A stretch of DNA of 64,000 bases from Catonia carolina (Eukaryota; Arthropoda; Insecta; Hemiptera; Achilidae): assembly GCA_035578175.1 (NCBI GenBank), contig JAQMRL010000001.1, positions 431,719,545-431,783,544 of the forward strand, in the 5' to 3' direction. The translations under genes and the position numbers were made by a program. This document shows positions 23,051 to 34,076 of this stretch, one piece after another; position 1 is the first letter of the stretch; each line of letters begins with the position of its first letter. The notes below the pieces were generated by a model. The model searched no databases and was not told where the DNA came from. It saw nothing but the letters and a program-made list of their open reading frames with translations.

Positions 23051-23686
23051 ATATAAATAATAATATTAATTATTAAGTAAATAATCATTTGAAGTCTGTA
23101 CTTTGATTACTCTTTTACTGTGTTATAATAAATAAAAACGATCGTCAAAGTTAGTTTTTAAAGATATTACAACTAGTCGGAAGAATGGCGCCGCTGGCGC
23201 CATTGAGCATGGTACGATCAAAATTTTAACCAAATTTCGAAAAAATAAATAGTCTATTGGCGTAAAACAAATAGCAGAAATAACTTTCGAGGAAATATCC
23301 CAGTGGATAAATTAAAGTGAACAAAAAACAGGTAAAATATAAGTAATTGAAATAGGTCAAACATAAGGAAACAATAAGGAATAATATTTCAGGATTATTA
23401 CGAAAGTTAGGTCGACTACGTTGAAAACAATAAACGAAAAACCACATAATAAACAAAATTATAAGTAAAATTGTACTTACGGTTAACATGACAAGATTGA
23501 ATGGTCATATTTTTTTTTTTTTTTTGAATAACTGTAAATCTACGATCTGCTCTCATAGAACAATGAGTAGATGTGTTGTAAGTATAAATCTTGAGTAAGT
23601 AATACCCCTTGGTATTACTATATAAAATTTCCCATTTTGTTGAATTGATCTTGCCAGGAATGTAAAATAAATTACACAATCACATA
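23051..23686. other. No recognisable feature
   Basis: AT-rich, with a T-run at 23511-23525. Two overlapping minus-strand frames (87 codons each) are rich in Phe, Tyr and Leu and carry no motif. Confidence 0.45.
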
Positions 23687-23900
23687 TTAAAATAAATCTG
23701 TAGGGTGTAGTCTGCATAGTCTTCTGTGTGTTCCACTGTTGTCTAGGAGATTGATGGCTTCTGGATTCTGATGATTTTCAAGTCTTGTTTGGTAACTGGT
23801 GCAAAATTTCTGTATAGCTTCGTGTACCGTGGGAGTGTTCGTGTCTCTGTGCAATATAGTGTTGGATATGTACCAAGGTGAGTCCATGATGTTTCGTCAT
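23687..23900 (-). pseudogene. Jockey-clade LINE ORF2 C-terminal fragment
   Basis: The minus-strand translation gives RNIMDSPWYISN, HRDTNTPTVHEAI, YQTRLENHQNPEAINLLD and RRLCRLHPTDLF before the stop. This order (APWYxxNxxIHRDLxxPTVxEEI, RLxxHPNxLAxNLLD, RRLxRxxPxDL) is the very end of ORF2 in Jockey-clade elements. It differs in sequence from the Jockey remnant at 4462, so it belongs to a different family. The reading frame is intact over its length but is only about 70 codons long, so the element was heavily truncated at its 5' end. Confidence 0.88.
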
Positions 23901-25159
23901 ATATAACGAACAATATTTAATATATTTATCACAAAAGATGCAACATAAAAAAACAGGAAATACATGATGATAGTCTAGCGAGATTTCAACTCAACCTGGG
24001 AACTTAAAATTTGTCATTTGTCTACTTCAAAGCATTAGAGACAGTAAAATGTTAAAAAAATTTCAGCTCTACTAGTATCAGCACGGTTGGACAAGGAAGG
24101 GTTGAAAATTGTTAACTTTTAATCGTTACAGTTATTGGACTGGAACCTCTTTAAATCGATTTCCCGACCGCTAATATTGGAGATTTTGTTAAAATTTTAA
24201 TGTAGGACTACGACAAGTTATCAGCAGGATTTTTTATTAAAACATTTTTCGTGTACATTCCCCTATTGTTCGCTTGTTCAGATTTTAACCTAAATAATCT
24301 CTGTCACAACATAAAACAATCGTAGTAGCTGATTTTCCTGATTATTCAAATTAGTTGGGCTATTCCCAGAGTAGGCGTGCTCTGGAAATAGCCTAACATA
24401 AATATATTATTATGTATTTGTACTAAAACGTACAAAAATGAATATCGAATTTTAACTTTCTTATTCTAAAATTGCATTATGGTCATATGATACAATCATG
24501 ATTTCAATGAAAAATTTGACGAATAATATAAAAATAGTGGACCGGGTACCGATATATTCTGTTTTCTAGATATTGCCCAATAACTGCCCTGATTCGGATA
24601 TGTTGGGAGTGACATATTATTTAACATACTGAAATTTTTTGCTGAAAACGATTCTGCAACCTGGTTACCAATGTCTCTTTTCATTACTTAATTAATCAAA
24701 TGATATTGTAATTACGAAATTTTATAAGGAAATGAAATTTACAAGAACTGTTTAGTGCATTAATAGAATACAAGAAAAATCTCGATTATCCGTTGTAAAG
24801 TGGTGGGTGTCGGATGAGCAGGAAGGACCGATTAAATAGAAGTGTGTAACGAAATTTGTTATATTTCCGATGCAAGTTTTATATTGAATTATATGTAGAC
24901 TATTTATAAAGTAATAAACAAAAAAATACCTGAAAAATGGAGTAAAACGTATAAACGAAGGAGTGCTTTACATAATCTAAGGTAATAAAGTTTACATAAA
25001 GTAGATCACAGGACTATTTACTTAATTTATTCATTTTTGTTAATTCAGATAAACAAATAGGATGTTATCAAAAACAAAATATAAAGAGATGCCTATCTCG
25101 TAATCTACCAGACTCTAAAATATCATTTTTTCTAAAATAATATATTTACTCTTACTTAA
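23901..25159. other. No recognisable feature except one hairpin
   Basis: AT-rich single-copy sequence; the only structured site seen is the inverted repeat at 24358-24393. Confidence 0.45.
24358..24393. repeat. Hairpin with 14-base arms
   Basis: ggctattcccagag and ctctggaaatagcc are inverted with one mismatch around an 8-base loop (taggcgtg). Isolated; no role evident. Confidence 0.8.
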
Positions 25160-25400
25160 AAACTCTGGATTGAAGCACACAAGACATTCTCTTGCCAATG
25201 GAATGAAAAATATAATGTGTAATCCTATTTAATCATGAGTAAACAACAATGAAAAACAAACCTAATTTTAACCAAGAGTAAAAGATGCTAAATAAAAATA
25301 AATTTTGTTTGACTTAAAAATACGGCTCTCTTAATAAGCTCAGTAGGAAAAAAATTCTTAAAATATTATAAATGTAGCTTTTTTAATTTCCTATAGGTTA
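25160..25400 (+). repeat. Diverged partial copy of the 870-bp repeat
   Basis: Shares 'cattctcttgccaatg', 'aatcatgagtaaac', 'gacttaaaaatacgg' and 'taatttcctata' in the same order as the first 270 bp of the copy at 30380. The 3' half is missing. Confidence 0.5.
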
Positions 25401-25419
25401 ATTTTGACCATATTGAAAA

Positions 25420-25645
25420 AAGCCACTACCAAATGGCTCAAGCAAGTATGAAAGGATTAGGGTGAAGCAAGAATAGAAATGCATACAATCATGGATAAAG
25501 ATATATTCCGACAGAGAGTAAAGAAACTTGAAGAGTTCTAAAAGAATAAAACACGGGCAGAATGGACCGAGAAGAGGTGAGAAGAGCACTCACGCAATAT
25601 GAGGGAGTACTGAGGAAAAAAGGAAAGAAATGCCTTAATGCCCAA
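25420..25645 (+). pseudogene. LINE C-terminal tail remnant
   Basis: Translation shows MDKDIFRQRVKKLEEF, a stop, NKTRAEWTEKR, another stop, then EEHSRNMREYW. This basic 'R..WTEERR.EHS.RM+.YW+++K' region is the usual extreme C-terminus of one group of insect LINE polyproteins, and resembles the tail at 39307-39600. Upstream reverse transcriptase sequence is absent. Confidence 0.55.
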
Positions 25646-25916
25646 GGGTGAATTTATTTATCGTGATCCTACAGTGACCGGTGTTAAAAATGTGTTTAAT
25701 GAACGACTACACAATAATTTTAATTTAGCTAAGGTTTTTCTAAGAGATCTCCTCAATTTTGTAAATTAGTAGGCAAGATCGATATATCGACTGAAAAAAT
25801 CAATTTTTGAGTTATAGGATATACTGATGTAGTTTTTTGTCCTCTATCCAGTTCAATATCGCATTAAGTAAAATTTTTATAAGCTAACCTTTTATTTCAC
25901 ATACAGGTACATAATA

Positions 25917-26843
25917 CGAGGTGTGGCTATTAAATAACGAGACTGACGTTGTAAAAAAATGTATTTTAATTTTATACATAATCACTTATTGTCACCTTCA
26001 ATGAAAACACCTTCTCTATCCCTAAAACGCTCCATGTGAATTTTCTATTGTTGGAAACAGTGCTGGACGTCATCTTCCGTGAGCTCCTTCAGGACCCTTG
26101 CCGCTTTCTCTTTTACAGCTTCCATAGACCCAAATCGAGTCCCTTTTAATGCAGATTTCACCTTAGGGAACAGGTAGAAGATAAAAACATATGATGAAAC
26201 GTGATTTCTTACTTATGATCCGGAAACTAAGCGCCAATCCATGCACTGGAAGAGCCAAACTTCACCGAGAGCCAAAAAAGCTCGAATAAGCAAGTCAAAA
26301 TTTAAAGCAATGATGATTTCTTTTATATCCATGGGATTGTGTACCTTCACTGGGTTCCTGAAGATCAAACAATTAATCAATATTACTACCTTGAGGTTAT
26401 TTCTAAACTACGTCAAAGAGTAAGAAAGAAACGCCCCGAATTGTGGAAGGACATATCATGGGTTCCCCACCAAGACAATGCGCCAGCTCATTCCGCGTTA
26501 TCTGTCAAGAGGTTCCTAGCCAAGTACAGCATCTCAGTGTTAGAAAATCCACTTTATTCACCAGATCTTGCACCCTGTGACTTTTACCTGGTTCTTAAGG
26601 TGAAATCTGCATTAAAAGGGACAAGATTTGCGTCTGTGGAAGCTGTAAAAGAGAAAGCGGCACGTGTCTTTAAGGAGCTGACAGAAGATGACTTCCAGCA
26701 CTGTTTCCAACAATGGAAAATTTAAATGGAGCGTTGTAGGGATAGAGAAGAGTGTATATTAAAGATGACAATAAGTAATTATGTATAAAATAAAAATAAA
26801 AATTTTTACAACATTAGTCTCGTTATTTAATTGCCACACTTCG
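25917..26843 (+). mobile_element. Rearranged irritans-type mariner with 264-bp inverted arms, copy 1
   Basis: Ends begin cgaggtgtggctattaaata (left) and its near-inverse (right), flanked by TA at 25915-25916 and 26844-26845. The left arm (25917-26180) is not a normal mariner 5' end: it is an inverted copy of the last 264 bp of the element, including transposase coding sequence. At 26181 it joins the middle of the transposase gene just before the first catalytic Asp codon. The copy at 33188 has the same joint. Total 927 bp. Confidence 0.93.
26193..26778 (+). pseudogene. mariner transposase, catalytic half only
   Basis: Starts at the first catalytic block, where GDETW is cut to DET followed by a TGA in place of Trp. 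After a frameshift near 26330 the frame 26339-26725 is open: YYYLEVISKLRQRV, HQDNAPAHS (second Asp) and YSPDLAPCDFYL (third Asp) with 34 residues between. The last part, equivalent to FQQWKIRMERCRDREGVYIEGDNK in sense, has an early stop at 26723-26725. The DNA-binding N-terminal half has been replaced by the inverted 3' arm, so no active enzyme can be made. Confidence 0.9.
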
Positions 26844-26845
26844 TA

Positions 26846-27974
26846 AATAAAAAAAATGAAAACAATATTTTTAAACATAAAATTAAACGTTAACTCTTAC
26901 TTCCTAAAGAAATTATGCTTTTGGAGGTAATTCAGTAAAGAACTGGACAGTCGATATAAATAATCGAGTTTCACTTTGTCCTGACTGACAACCGCATTAA
27001 GTATCATATAATTAGGTTGCGACAAAAATTATTAGGATGGATATGATCAGTGAAATCTATGAATTCTAGCCGTTGAATAACCTAACCGTTGAATTCTATG
27101 AAATTATGAATAACAGGGTAACAGGTAACTTTGACCTCTTAACAAATATCATTTTTCAGATGAGGCTACTCTTTATGCTGAATTGAAATAATAACAAACC
27201 TAATTAAGGAACCTAATTATTAAACTTCAAAAACAATAATTATTAAATTAACTTCATATTCTATTTCATATAATTTTCTTCTCTGTTGATTCCAAATAAA
27301 TTCAAAAATTTTTTAAATGTATTTATGAAAAAGCCAAACGAATTTCAATTTTAACAGATAAATACAGACTCTCGTATGAAATAAACAAAATGAAATAAAC
27401 GGAATGGAACAAACAAATTAATTGAAACGTGAGGTATGAAGTTATTTAACTGAAATGTTGTATCATTTCATTTTAGATTTCAGCAGAAAATGCAAATAAA
27501 TTCTGATAAATTTAAATATCAGAGAAACTTGGTTGTGATTTTTTTTGTTATCTTAAATTAATTTCCTTTTTTTAAAGGTATATAGGCCAATAAAAATTAA
27601 AAATAATGATTTGTTCATTTATTTTCAATGTAAATCTTTTGTTATCGGTTTACAGAAGCTAACCAAAAGACCTGGAATTATATTATTACCTACTAACTTA
27701 TTTTATTTTACAGTCAAATTAACTATTGTGTAATAATAATCAATAAACTTTATATCGTTTATTCTTGAAAAAATATTAATTAATAACAAATCACTAGGTA
27801 CCAAAGTATAGGTTCTAACGATCCCAAATCCACATCTTAATCGCTTCAGAGAAAGATCTACATAGCATTATTTTCAACAAATTCTGAATTTAGTTTATAA
27901 TAATTTAGTTATCAGTTATTTGAAGAATTGAATTAATTAAGAGCGACAAGGTTGGCTGCTGTCAACCAATCTCA
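26846..27974. other. No recognisable feature
   Basis: About 1.1 kb of AT-rich sequence with tracts such as 'gaaataaacaaaatgaaataaac'. No exon, frame or shared repeat found. Confidence 0.5.
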
Positions 27975-28055
27975 GTATTGAAAAATAAACAAGAAGTCGG
28001 AAACCGAACACTAGATCTTCTGTTTTGCGGTATAACATGCTAACCACAGTTCAAT
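27975..28055 (-). repeat. Possible tRNA-derived SINE head, decayed
   Basis: Read on the minus strand, 'tgtggttagcatgttatacc' resembles an A-box region and 'gtgttcggtttccgac' a worn B box at tRNA-like spacing. No tail was identified, so the call is tentative. Confidence 0.35.
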
Positions 28056-28090
28056 TTTTCACTAGAAGCAGTCACTTATAAAGTGAATGA

Positions 28091-28479
28091 TGTTACTGTT
28101 AGGTCATCAGTCGAAAGGCTGGTTTGAACCTCTAGAAGCTTTACTAAGTTAAACGAAGAGTGAGGTGGTTTACCATGCCTTCCTCACTGAGTGGGAGAGA
28201 ATGCTTATCAGCATGTCAGATCCTCGAAAAGTATCTACTTTTCACCCCGTAAATGGTACCTTCACTTCATTCACCTGCATAACGATGAAATTCATTATTT
28301 TCAGAGAAGATAACTTTGACTAGAGTCTTTTACACCTCTATCTTTTCTCTACCTCTTCTGTTCTTAAAACGCTTTAGTCATATAGGCCTAATTGGCTGAA
28401 CCTGTGATAAGAAACAGCTATGTTTTGTAGCACAGGATCGAGTGCAAATAATTTAACACTCCACCTGCCTGTTATGGGA
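28091..28479 (-). repeat. 396-bp SINE-like retroposon, copy C
   Basis: Complete but diverged copy, with small deletions in the central part and a shortened (AAC)n tail. No clear target duplication; older than copies A and B. Confidence 0.85.
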
Positions 28480-28499
28480 GTATTTAGTGTTATATAACC

Positions 28500-28830
28500 T
28501 AAATTGCAGAGCAAAAACGATCAAAGAAGCCTAAATCTCATGAATGAAGAAAGAGAAGGTATTAAGACTTTAAAAACAATAAACGTGAAATATCTCGGCC
28601 ATGTTATGCGAGGAGAATAATACAACCTGCTCAAATTGATTATACAAAGTAAAATATAGGGGATGAGAAATCCAAGAAAATAATGAGCCCGATAGCTGAA
28701 GAACTTATGAGAATGGTATAAATGATCCTCGATAATATCTATTCCACACAGCGGTGTCTCAGGTCGAAATAATTGTCAGTATGATGGCTAACCTCCATTA
28801 AGGAAAGGAACTCCCTGAAGAATATTGGAC
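28500..28830 (+). pseudogene. LINE reverse transcriptase 3' remnant
   Basis: The translation reads INVKYLGHVMRGE, then LLKLIIQSK, and near the end 'atgatggctaacctccatta', matching KLTYLGHIMRG, LHLIIQGK and MMIANLR of the better copy at 60500-60880. Several stops and shifts are present. Same (AAG)n-tailed LINE family, but here the tail is lost or replaced by 'ctccctgaagaat'. Confidence 0.7.
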
Positions 28831-29029
28831 AATATTTACTACATACAAAGGAGAATACAAAATAAAATTTTTAACAATCACCTAATTGATCGCTGGTTTA
28901 ATCCTGATTAAAGAATTAACGTAATACGGTGACTTTTAGGAATCCGATACTTTGGACTTAATGTAAACGAATATTAGGAACAGAACTTTTACCTACGTCA
29001 ATTCCTACTATGGTCTTCTAATTTTAAAT

Positions 29030-29190
29030 AATAAAAATCTGGTGTGAAACATAAATGACTTTCTTTTGTCAAAGTAAATAATTAAAAATATAACCCGTGT
29101 TTAATTTAAAATGAAAATATTACCTAATTTTAATCATGAGTGAATGACGAAATACGAAAGTTTACTTCTGTAGAATTTTTTTGTGTAATT
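29030..29190 (+). repeat. Partial copy of the 870-bp repeat (first part)
   Basis: Begins aaatctggtgtgaaacata and keeps 'ctaattttaatcatgagtga' at the expected distance, as in the copies at 30380 and 53610. Confidence 0.5.
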
Positions 29191-29204
29191 TTTATTACGG
29201 GATT

Positions 29205-29418
29205 GTACTTTGAGCTGCACAATTTCCGTATATGATATTTAGATGGTGGTGGGGAGTTTCGCTTTACGAAGAAGAGGTACCCAGTAGTACATTTTTCGTT
29301 TATAACTACGGGTATTATCCGTTATTTAGACCAAGAGGTCTCTACTCCATTTTCGCTTGAGACGTCGCACATGTGGAAAGTTCTTTGTAGCTAGATCACG
29401 GGCTAGTTTGTTTGGAAC
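29205..29418 (-). pseudogene. Jockey-clade LINE 3' end (same family as 4462-5100)
   Basis: On the minus strand it encodes LARDLATKNFPHVRRLKRKWSRDLLV followed by a stop and the 3' UTR 'aactccccaccaccatctaa', closely matching 4900-5090 on the plus strand. The matching 3' UTRs show that both come from one family. The MITE at 29441 lies immediately beyond its truncated 5' side. Confidence 0.85.
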
Positions 29419-29440
29419 TAAAAAGAATTAGTGTTAAGAA

Positions 29441-29691
29441 ATTATAATGTTTTTCACGGTTGATGAGCTCTGTTGTTGGACGCGTTTAGACCACTCAGAA
29501 CGTTTACCAGCGTTGTCAGATTGTACAAATGGTTTTGATAGTTATTGAAAAACCAATATAAGGCTGACGAAATATATATATATATATCAGAGTAGGAGAG
29601 CAAGTATTGGCAAGTCACTGGCTAGCTATGAAGTGGGTAGGGAGCAATGCGTCCGTTCAGAGCTCATCAGCCCTGAAAAATAGCATATAGT
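29441..29691. mobile_element. Short MITE with 'gatgagctctg' inverted ends
   Basis: The left end has tttttcacggttgatgagct and the right end, inverted, tttttcagggctgatgagct, about 23 bases with three differences, and further weak symmetry outside. The interior, with 'gcgttgtcagattgtac', matches both end regions of the 650-bp element at 39104-39755, of which it is a shorter form. It has no coding capacity. Confidence 0.8.
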
Positions 29692-30379
29692 GTTCATCCA
29701 TGGCATAAAATAAGAAATGATACTGTCCAATTATTATAATCAATTCATAACTGGCAACAAACTTTATTTTACTTAAATATATCACTAATGATCAATATGA
29801 TATGTTGATCACTCTATTTTCATTTTCATATCACATTCTCGTACAAGGCTGTGAATAAAGTAAATCGTTGTGATAAATGCTTTGTTTAACTACCGTGATT
29901 TTATCTATTTTTGTAGTATAATAATTTAGAGTACATATATAGAATATTGTGATTAAAGCGAAATACAACCCGACATAAATTGTTAAAACTAAATAAAATA
30001 ACGATATAAATTTTGAAGTGTATAATAAACTTTATCAGATTAATAGTTTGTGTAGTGTAACTAGTAGCTATAACTAACTAATGGAAAATGGTATTATTAT
30101 CCACTCAACACCATATAATACTGGGTGCACAAAAAATTAATCTTAAATTTCAGTAATGTATTCATGATCATTAAGGTGTGCGTTATATCATTGTGTTCTC
30201 TAATGTCTAGCATTACTAACACCTCCTCTTCCCCCTTCATCATCTACCGTTGCCATTCATAAGACGTGCTTATTAGAAAATATTCGCTATCCTTCCAAAT
30301 TTGATCTACTATCCGAATATTACTAATTCTCCCGGCATATTGAGCTTTAATTTCTTCGTGTTATAATAATATTAATATA
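29692..30379. other. No recognisable feature
   Basis: AT-rich sequence between the MITE and the 870-bp repeat. Confidence 0.45.
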
Positions 30380-31262
30380 AATCTGGTGTAAAACACTCAC
30401 ACAACTTTTTCTTGTCAATGCAAATAATAAACAATATAATCTAACATTATTAATAAAATATTAAAAACAAACAAGAAAGTAACCTCAAAAAACCTAATCT
30501 TATTTTAATCATGAGTGAAAACGTGAAATGAAAATAAACTTCAGTTTGGCTTAAAAATACGGAAAATTACTCCTTCACGCTAAACTAGGCTCTGTAGAGA
30601 AAAATGCTTTAAATAAAAGGTGTAGATCTTTTTAATTTTCTATAAATTTTATTTTATACACTTTTGTCGTAAAATGCATACTAAGGCCGAAATCTTTAAA
30701 AAATCGATTTTTCTCACGTTTACGTGAGAAAAAAAACAGAAAATCTCTAATTATCGCTACACTAAGCAATATACAAAAAATGTTTGAACTAAAAGTTGTA
30801 GGATTTTAATTGTTCTTCATTTTTTATTATATAAATTTTTGCGCTAAAATGAATATTTAAGCCGTAATCTGAAAAAAAAACAATTTTTTACGTGAAAACA
30901 GCCTCACCAAGAATTTCAGCAAACATGGCGCCTACCCTAGCTTATAGAGCATAAAAAATTTAGTAAACCAGGCGATTTTTTAAAAAATCGTAGGACCAGT
31001 TTTTCAGAAAATCGAAAAAAGTGAAAAATGACACGAATAAACTACTACTTCCGATTGACCGATTTTGATGAAAATGTTCGTGTCGGGTCCGGTAGTGGTG
31101 TCTAACTTAAGTTTCAAGTTCGTACAATGTTCTGTTCTTGAGATATTCTGTATGTTTTTGGGTTCAGGGGATCTGAAAACGTGTAGATTCGGTGAAAACT
31201 CGATTTCGAATAATCGACATGAAAACAGTACTTTCCTTCCTATATATTTATATAGGCACGAG
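30380..31262 (+). repeat. 870-bp dispersed repeat, copy 2
   Basis: Starts 'aatctggtgtaaaacactca' and ends near 'cagtactttccttcctatat'. Very similar to 53610-54476 throughout. The second half contains 'tacttccgattgaccgattt' and 'gggttcaggggatctgaaaa', the best conserved blocks among copies. The frame at 31065-31280 is not kept in the other copies, so it is not taken as coding. Confidence 0.8.
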
Positions 31263-31289
31263 AAAGTAATAGTGTTGTAACAATATTCC

Positions 31290-31925
31290 AGAAACGCTTA
31301 ATTGAACAGGTTGTTTATTGTAAAAATTGTGTATTGTATTGGGTGGTGTATTGAACAATGATAGTGAACCATGATGAATGAAATGTTTAAAGCAGGAATT
31401 CTAAGTAATTAAAAGTAGTAGAAACGTTTATTTTTTCGAGATTAGCAGCGATTTTTTTCAGAAAGATCTTGTAATTGTTCGAACGGTCTAGTAGGCTATA
31501 CTATCAAACCGGTTACTATATCAGTATTCCGTAGTTTACTATGATAGTTACGGGAACGAGAAAAACGTTTAAGGAAAATGAACGATAAATGGCAACGATC
31601 AGAAAGAAAAGACTAAAGTCCTACGGCCACTTGTATAGAATGGATGACAAACGGTTGACAAAACAAAGTTTTAGGACGCTAAGCAATAAATGTTCAAAGA
31701 AGTCAGAAAGGATATTGAAAAAACAGATTAAACCGATAAAACGTAATGAACGAAAACTAATTACAGACTTCACGGGGCTTTCATGTAGAGCAAAACATAA
31801 GAACAGGTGGATGGACAGAAGAGAGGAGAAAAGCCTACAGTGAACAAATGCTGAGAATGTGGGCTGCAAAAAGAGCTACCAGAAATGTCCAGTCATCCCA
31901 CGTGGTCTAAAATTTGTCCGTATAC
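31290..31925 (+). pseudogene. LINE C-terminal remnant with upstream repeat sequence
   Basis: The frame at 31589-31843 reads RKKRLKSYGHLYRMDDKRLTK and ends NRWMDRREEKSLQ, directly followed by an out-of-frame 'ARMxAAKR'-like basic tail. These are C-terminal features of an insect non-LTR polyprotein. The upstream 300 bp and the coding part are both repeated at 56938-57960, so they belong to one element. Only the terminal 85 codons are open and the reverse transcriptase core is missing. Confidence 0.7.
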
Positions 31926-32377
31926 GAGAAAAGTAAATTATAATAATAAATAAATTATAAATCGTTACATTAATTACATTCATCAATTTACAGTTCAGTA
32001 ACAGTTCAATAAAACACATTATTAAATAAATACCGTAATTACGTTGTATTTCATGATAATCAATAAATTATTACATTATGATACCATGTTGTAAACATAA
32101 TCTAGTTTCAAGCAATTTAAATTATTGTCAACTTAATCTAGTTTCAACTTAAATTATCATATTACTCTTCTATATTTCAATCTATGATTTGCTTAAATAA
32201 CGCGAGTGAAAACCACTTTACTATAGATTCTCAAACAATGTCGCCAAACACCCACATTAAGAAGAAACATTTTCCAGTGCCCCAATTTTCAAAACTTATC
32301 ATCTGTTAAAAATAATAATATTTCGATTGTTTTAAACGTGGCATATCTTATTTATAATTTATTAACAAAAAGTGGAA
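31926..32377. other. No recognisable feature
   Basis: AT-rich sequence containing a short duplicated 'taatctagtttcaa' motif at about 32098 and 32136. Confidence 0.4.
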
Positions 32378-32585
32378 CGGATGCCAGAGGAGAGAATACC
32401 TCTAAAAGTAGCAGAATATGTTCCAGTTGGAAGAAGGGAGGTGGGAAGACCTCAAAGACAATGGCAGTAGTCGAGATGTAAGGGTTGGAATGTCTCGTGT
32501 TTCTGTAGACGTGCAGGATGGTTTGTGAGTTCAGAACAGGATTATGCCTAATCCTTGAAAAAAAGAAGAAGAAGAAGAAGACAAA
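32378..32585 (+). pseudogene. LINE 3' end with (AAG)n tail
   Basis: Contains 'ggaagaagggaggtgggaag' and 'acctcaaagacaatggcagt', translating to VGRREVGRPQRQWQ, the GRRxxGRPxxRW motif at the C-terminus of many insect LINEs. It ends in 'aatccttgaaaaaaagaaga' plus five AAG units. It is a 5'-truncated copy; the motif differs from the family at 60500. Confidence 0.65.
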
Positions 32586-32775
32586 AAGTAATTCTTATAT
32601 AATCAGTTTTTTAAACGTAAATATATAAACGATGACTTCGAACCCATTATCTTGCCAAGGATCTTTTTCTACAATTTCTCTCCTCCTGTCAGATTCTTCT
32701 TCCCGGTAATTTTCTAAGGTTTTCACTCATGTAAAGACACTCAGTATTCTAATGTCGTAATATCACAGTATTATA

Positions 32776-32935
32776 ATATCTGATTTTAGCTTATGGTTAG
32801 TACGATTGGCGTGTATGGCAGGGGTCCCGGGTTCGATTCTCGGTCAGGTTTGGCATATATTAATCAATCATTTTCATCTACCACCCTTCATCTTCTGCAT
32901 CGGTATTTATGTACAAAACAGTCTAAAGTAAAGAA
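32776..32935 (+). repeat. tRNA-derived SINE
   Basis: Head 'tggttagtacgattggcgt' supplies an A-box-like site and 'cccgggttcgattctcgg' a strong B box; an A-rich end (aaagaaaaaaaat) closes it near 32940. Its body differs from the other SINEs here. Confidence 0.7.
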
Positions 32936-33187
32936 AAAAAATAGCTCGTCTCGATTGGTGTTTCCTTCGCACATAGGTGGTAAGTTCTTCTGAGTGTGAT
33001 GTTTCCTCGTCTGTGATTGTTTTGTCCCTTTTCTCTTCTTTTAAACTTTTTATATTAATAAATTTTGAAGTATTGTAAACGGAAGATAATGAACTTGTAA
33101 AATTCCAATAATTTTATTTGATTACCTCCTTAAAGTTATTAAAAATACAATACGACATATTGAAATACTTTTTGTACGCACCTTGTA

Positions 33188-34074
33188 CGAGGTGTGGCTA
33201 TTAAATAACGAGACTGACGTTGTAAAAAATGTTATTTTTATTTTAAACATAATTACTTACTGTTACCTTCAGTATACACTCCTTCTTTATCCCTACAACG
33301 CTACATGCGAATTTTCCATTGTTGGAAACAGTGCTGGAAGTCATCTTCTATCACCTCCTTCAGGACACGTGCCGCTTTCTCTTTTACAGCTTCCACAGAC
33401 TCAAATCTTGTTCCTTTTAATGCAGATTTTACCTTAGAAAACAGGTAGAAGATAATAACATGTCATGAAACGTGGTTTTTTACTTATGATCCGGAAACAA
33501 AGCGCCAATCCATGCACTGGAAGAGCCGAACTTCACCGAGAGCCAAAAAAACTCGAATGACCATGTCAAAATTTAAAGCAATGATGATTGTTTTTTTTAT
33601 ATATCCATGGGATTGTATACCTTCACTGGGTTTCTGAAGGTCAATGTATTAATCAATATTACTACCTTGAGGTGCTTTTTAAACTACGTCAAAGAGTAAG
33701 GAAAAAACATCCGAGAAATTTGGAAGGACAAATCATGGGTTCTCCATCAAGACAATGCGGCCCATTCCAACTCATTCCACGCTATCTGTCAAGAGGTTTC
33801 TAGCCAAGTACAGCATCTCAGTGCTAGAACATCCCCCTTATTTACCAGATCTTGCACCATGTGACTTCTACCTGTTTCCTAAGGTGAAATCTGCATTAAG
33901 AGGGACAAGATTTGAGTCTGTGGAAGCTGTAAAAGAGAAAGCGGAAAATGGAAAATTGGCATGGACCGTTGTAGGGATAGAGAAGAGTGTATATTGAAGG
34001 TGACAATAAGTGATTATGTAGGCCTATATATATGTTTTTTTACGTCAGTCTCGTTATTTAATAGCCACACCTCG
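33188..34074 (+). mobile_element. Rearranged irritans-type mariner with inverted arms, copy 2
   Basis: Starts cgaggtgtggctattaaata after TA at 33186-33187 and ends with the inverse at 34074 before TA at 34075-34076. It has the same inverted left arm as the copy at 25917 and the same joint ('caggtagaagataa') into the transposase gene. The right arm has lost about 50 bp near 33944, so the arms are no longer equal. Length 887 bp. Confidence 0.92.
33464..34013 (+). pseudogene. mariner transposase, catalytic half, decayed
   Basis: Begins at the first catalytic block, where the Asp codon GAT reads CAT (HETWFFTYDP). It continues with frameshifts around 33710 and 33760 through a HQDNA-like segment, then SALSVKRFLAKYSISVLEHPPY and LPDLAPCDFYLFPKVKSALRG. 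A deletion removes the segment that would read ARVLKELTEDDF in copy 1's equivalent. The N-terminal half is absent, as in copy 1. Confidence 0.88.
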
Positions 34075-34076
34075 TA

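Noticed and set aside
23226..23679. Two overlapping 87-codon minus-strand frames with hydrophobic stretches
   Set aside because: Composition (Phe, Leu, Tyr, Ile) is what AT-rich DNA gives by chance; no start context, splice sites or repeat relation support them.
33183..33437. An 84-codon plus-strand frame at the left end of the second rearranged mariner
   Set aside because: It reads the inverted 3' arm of the element in antisense; the coding strand of that arm is the transposase C-terminus on the minus strand.
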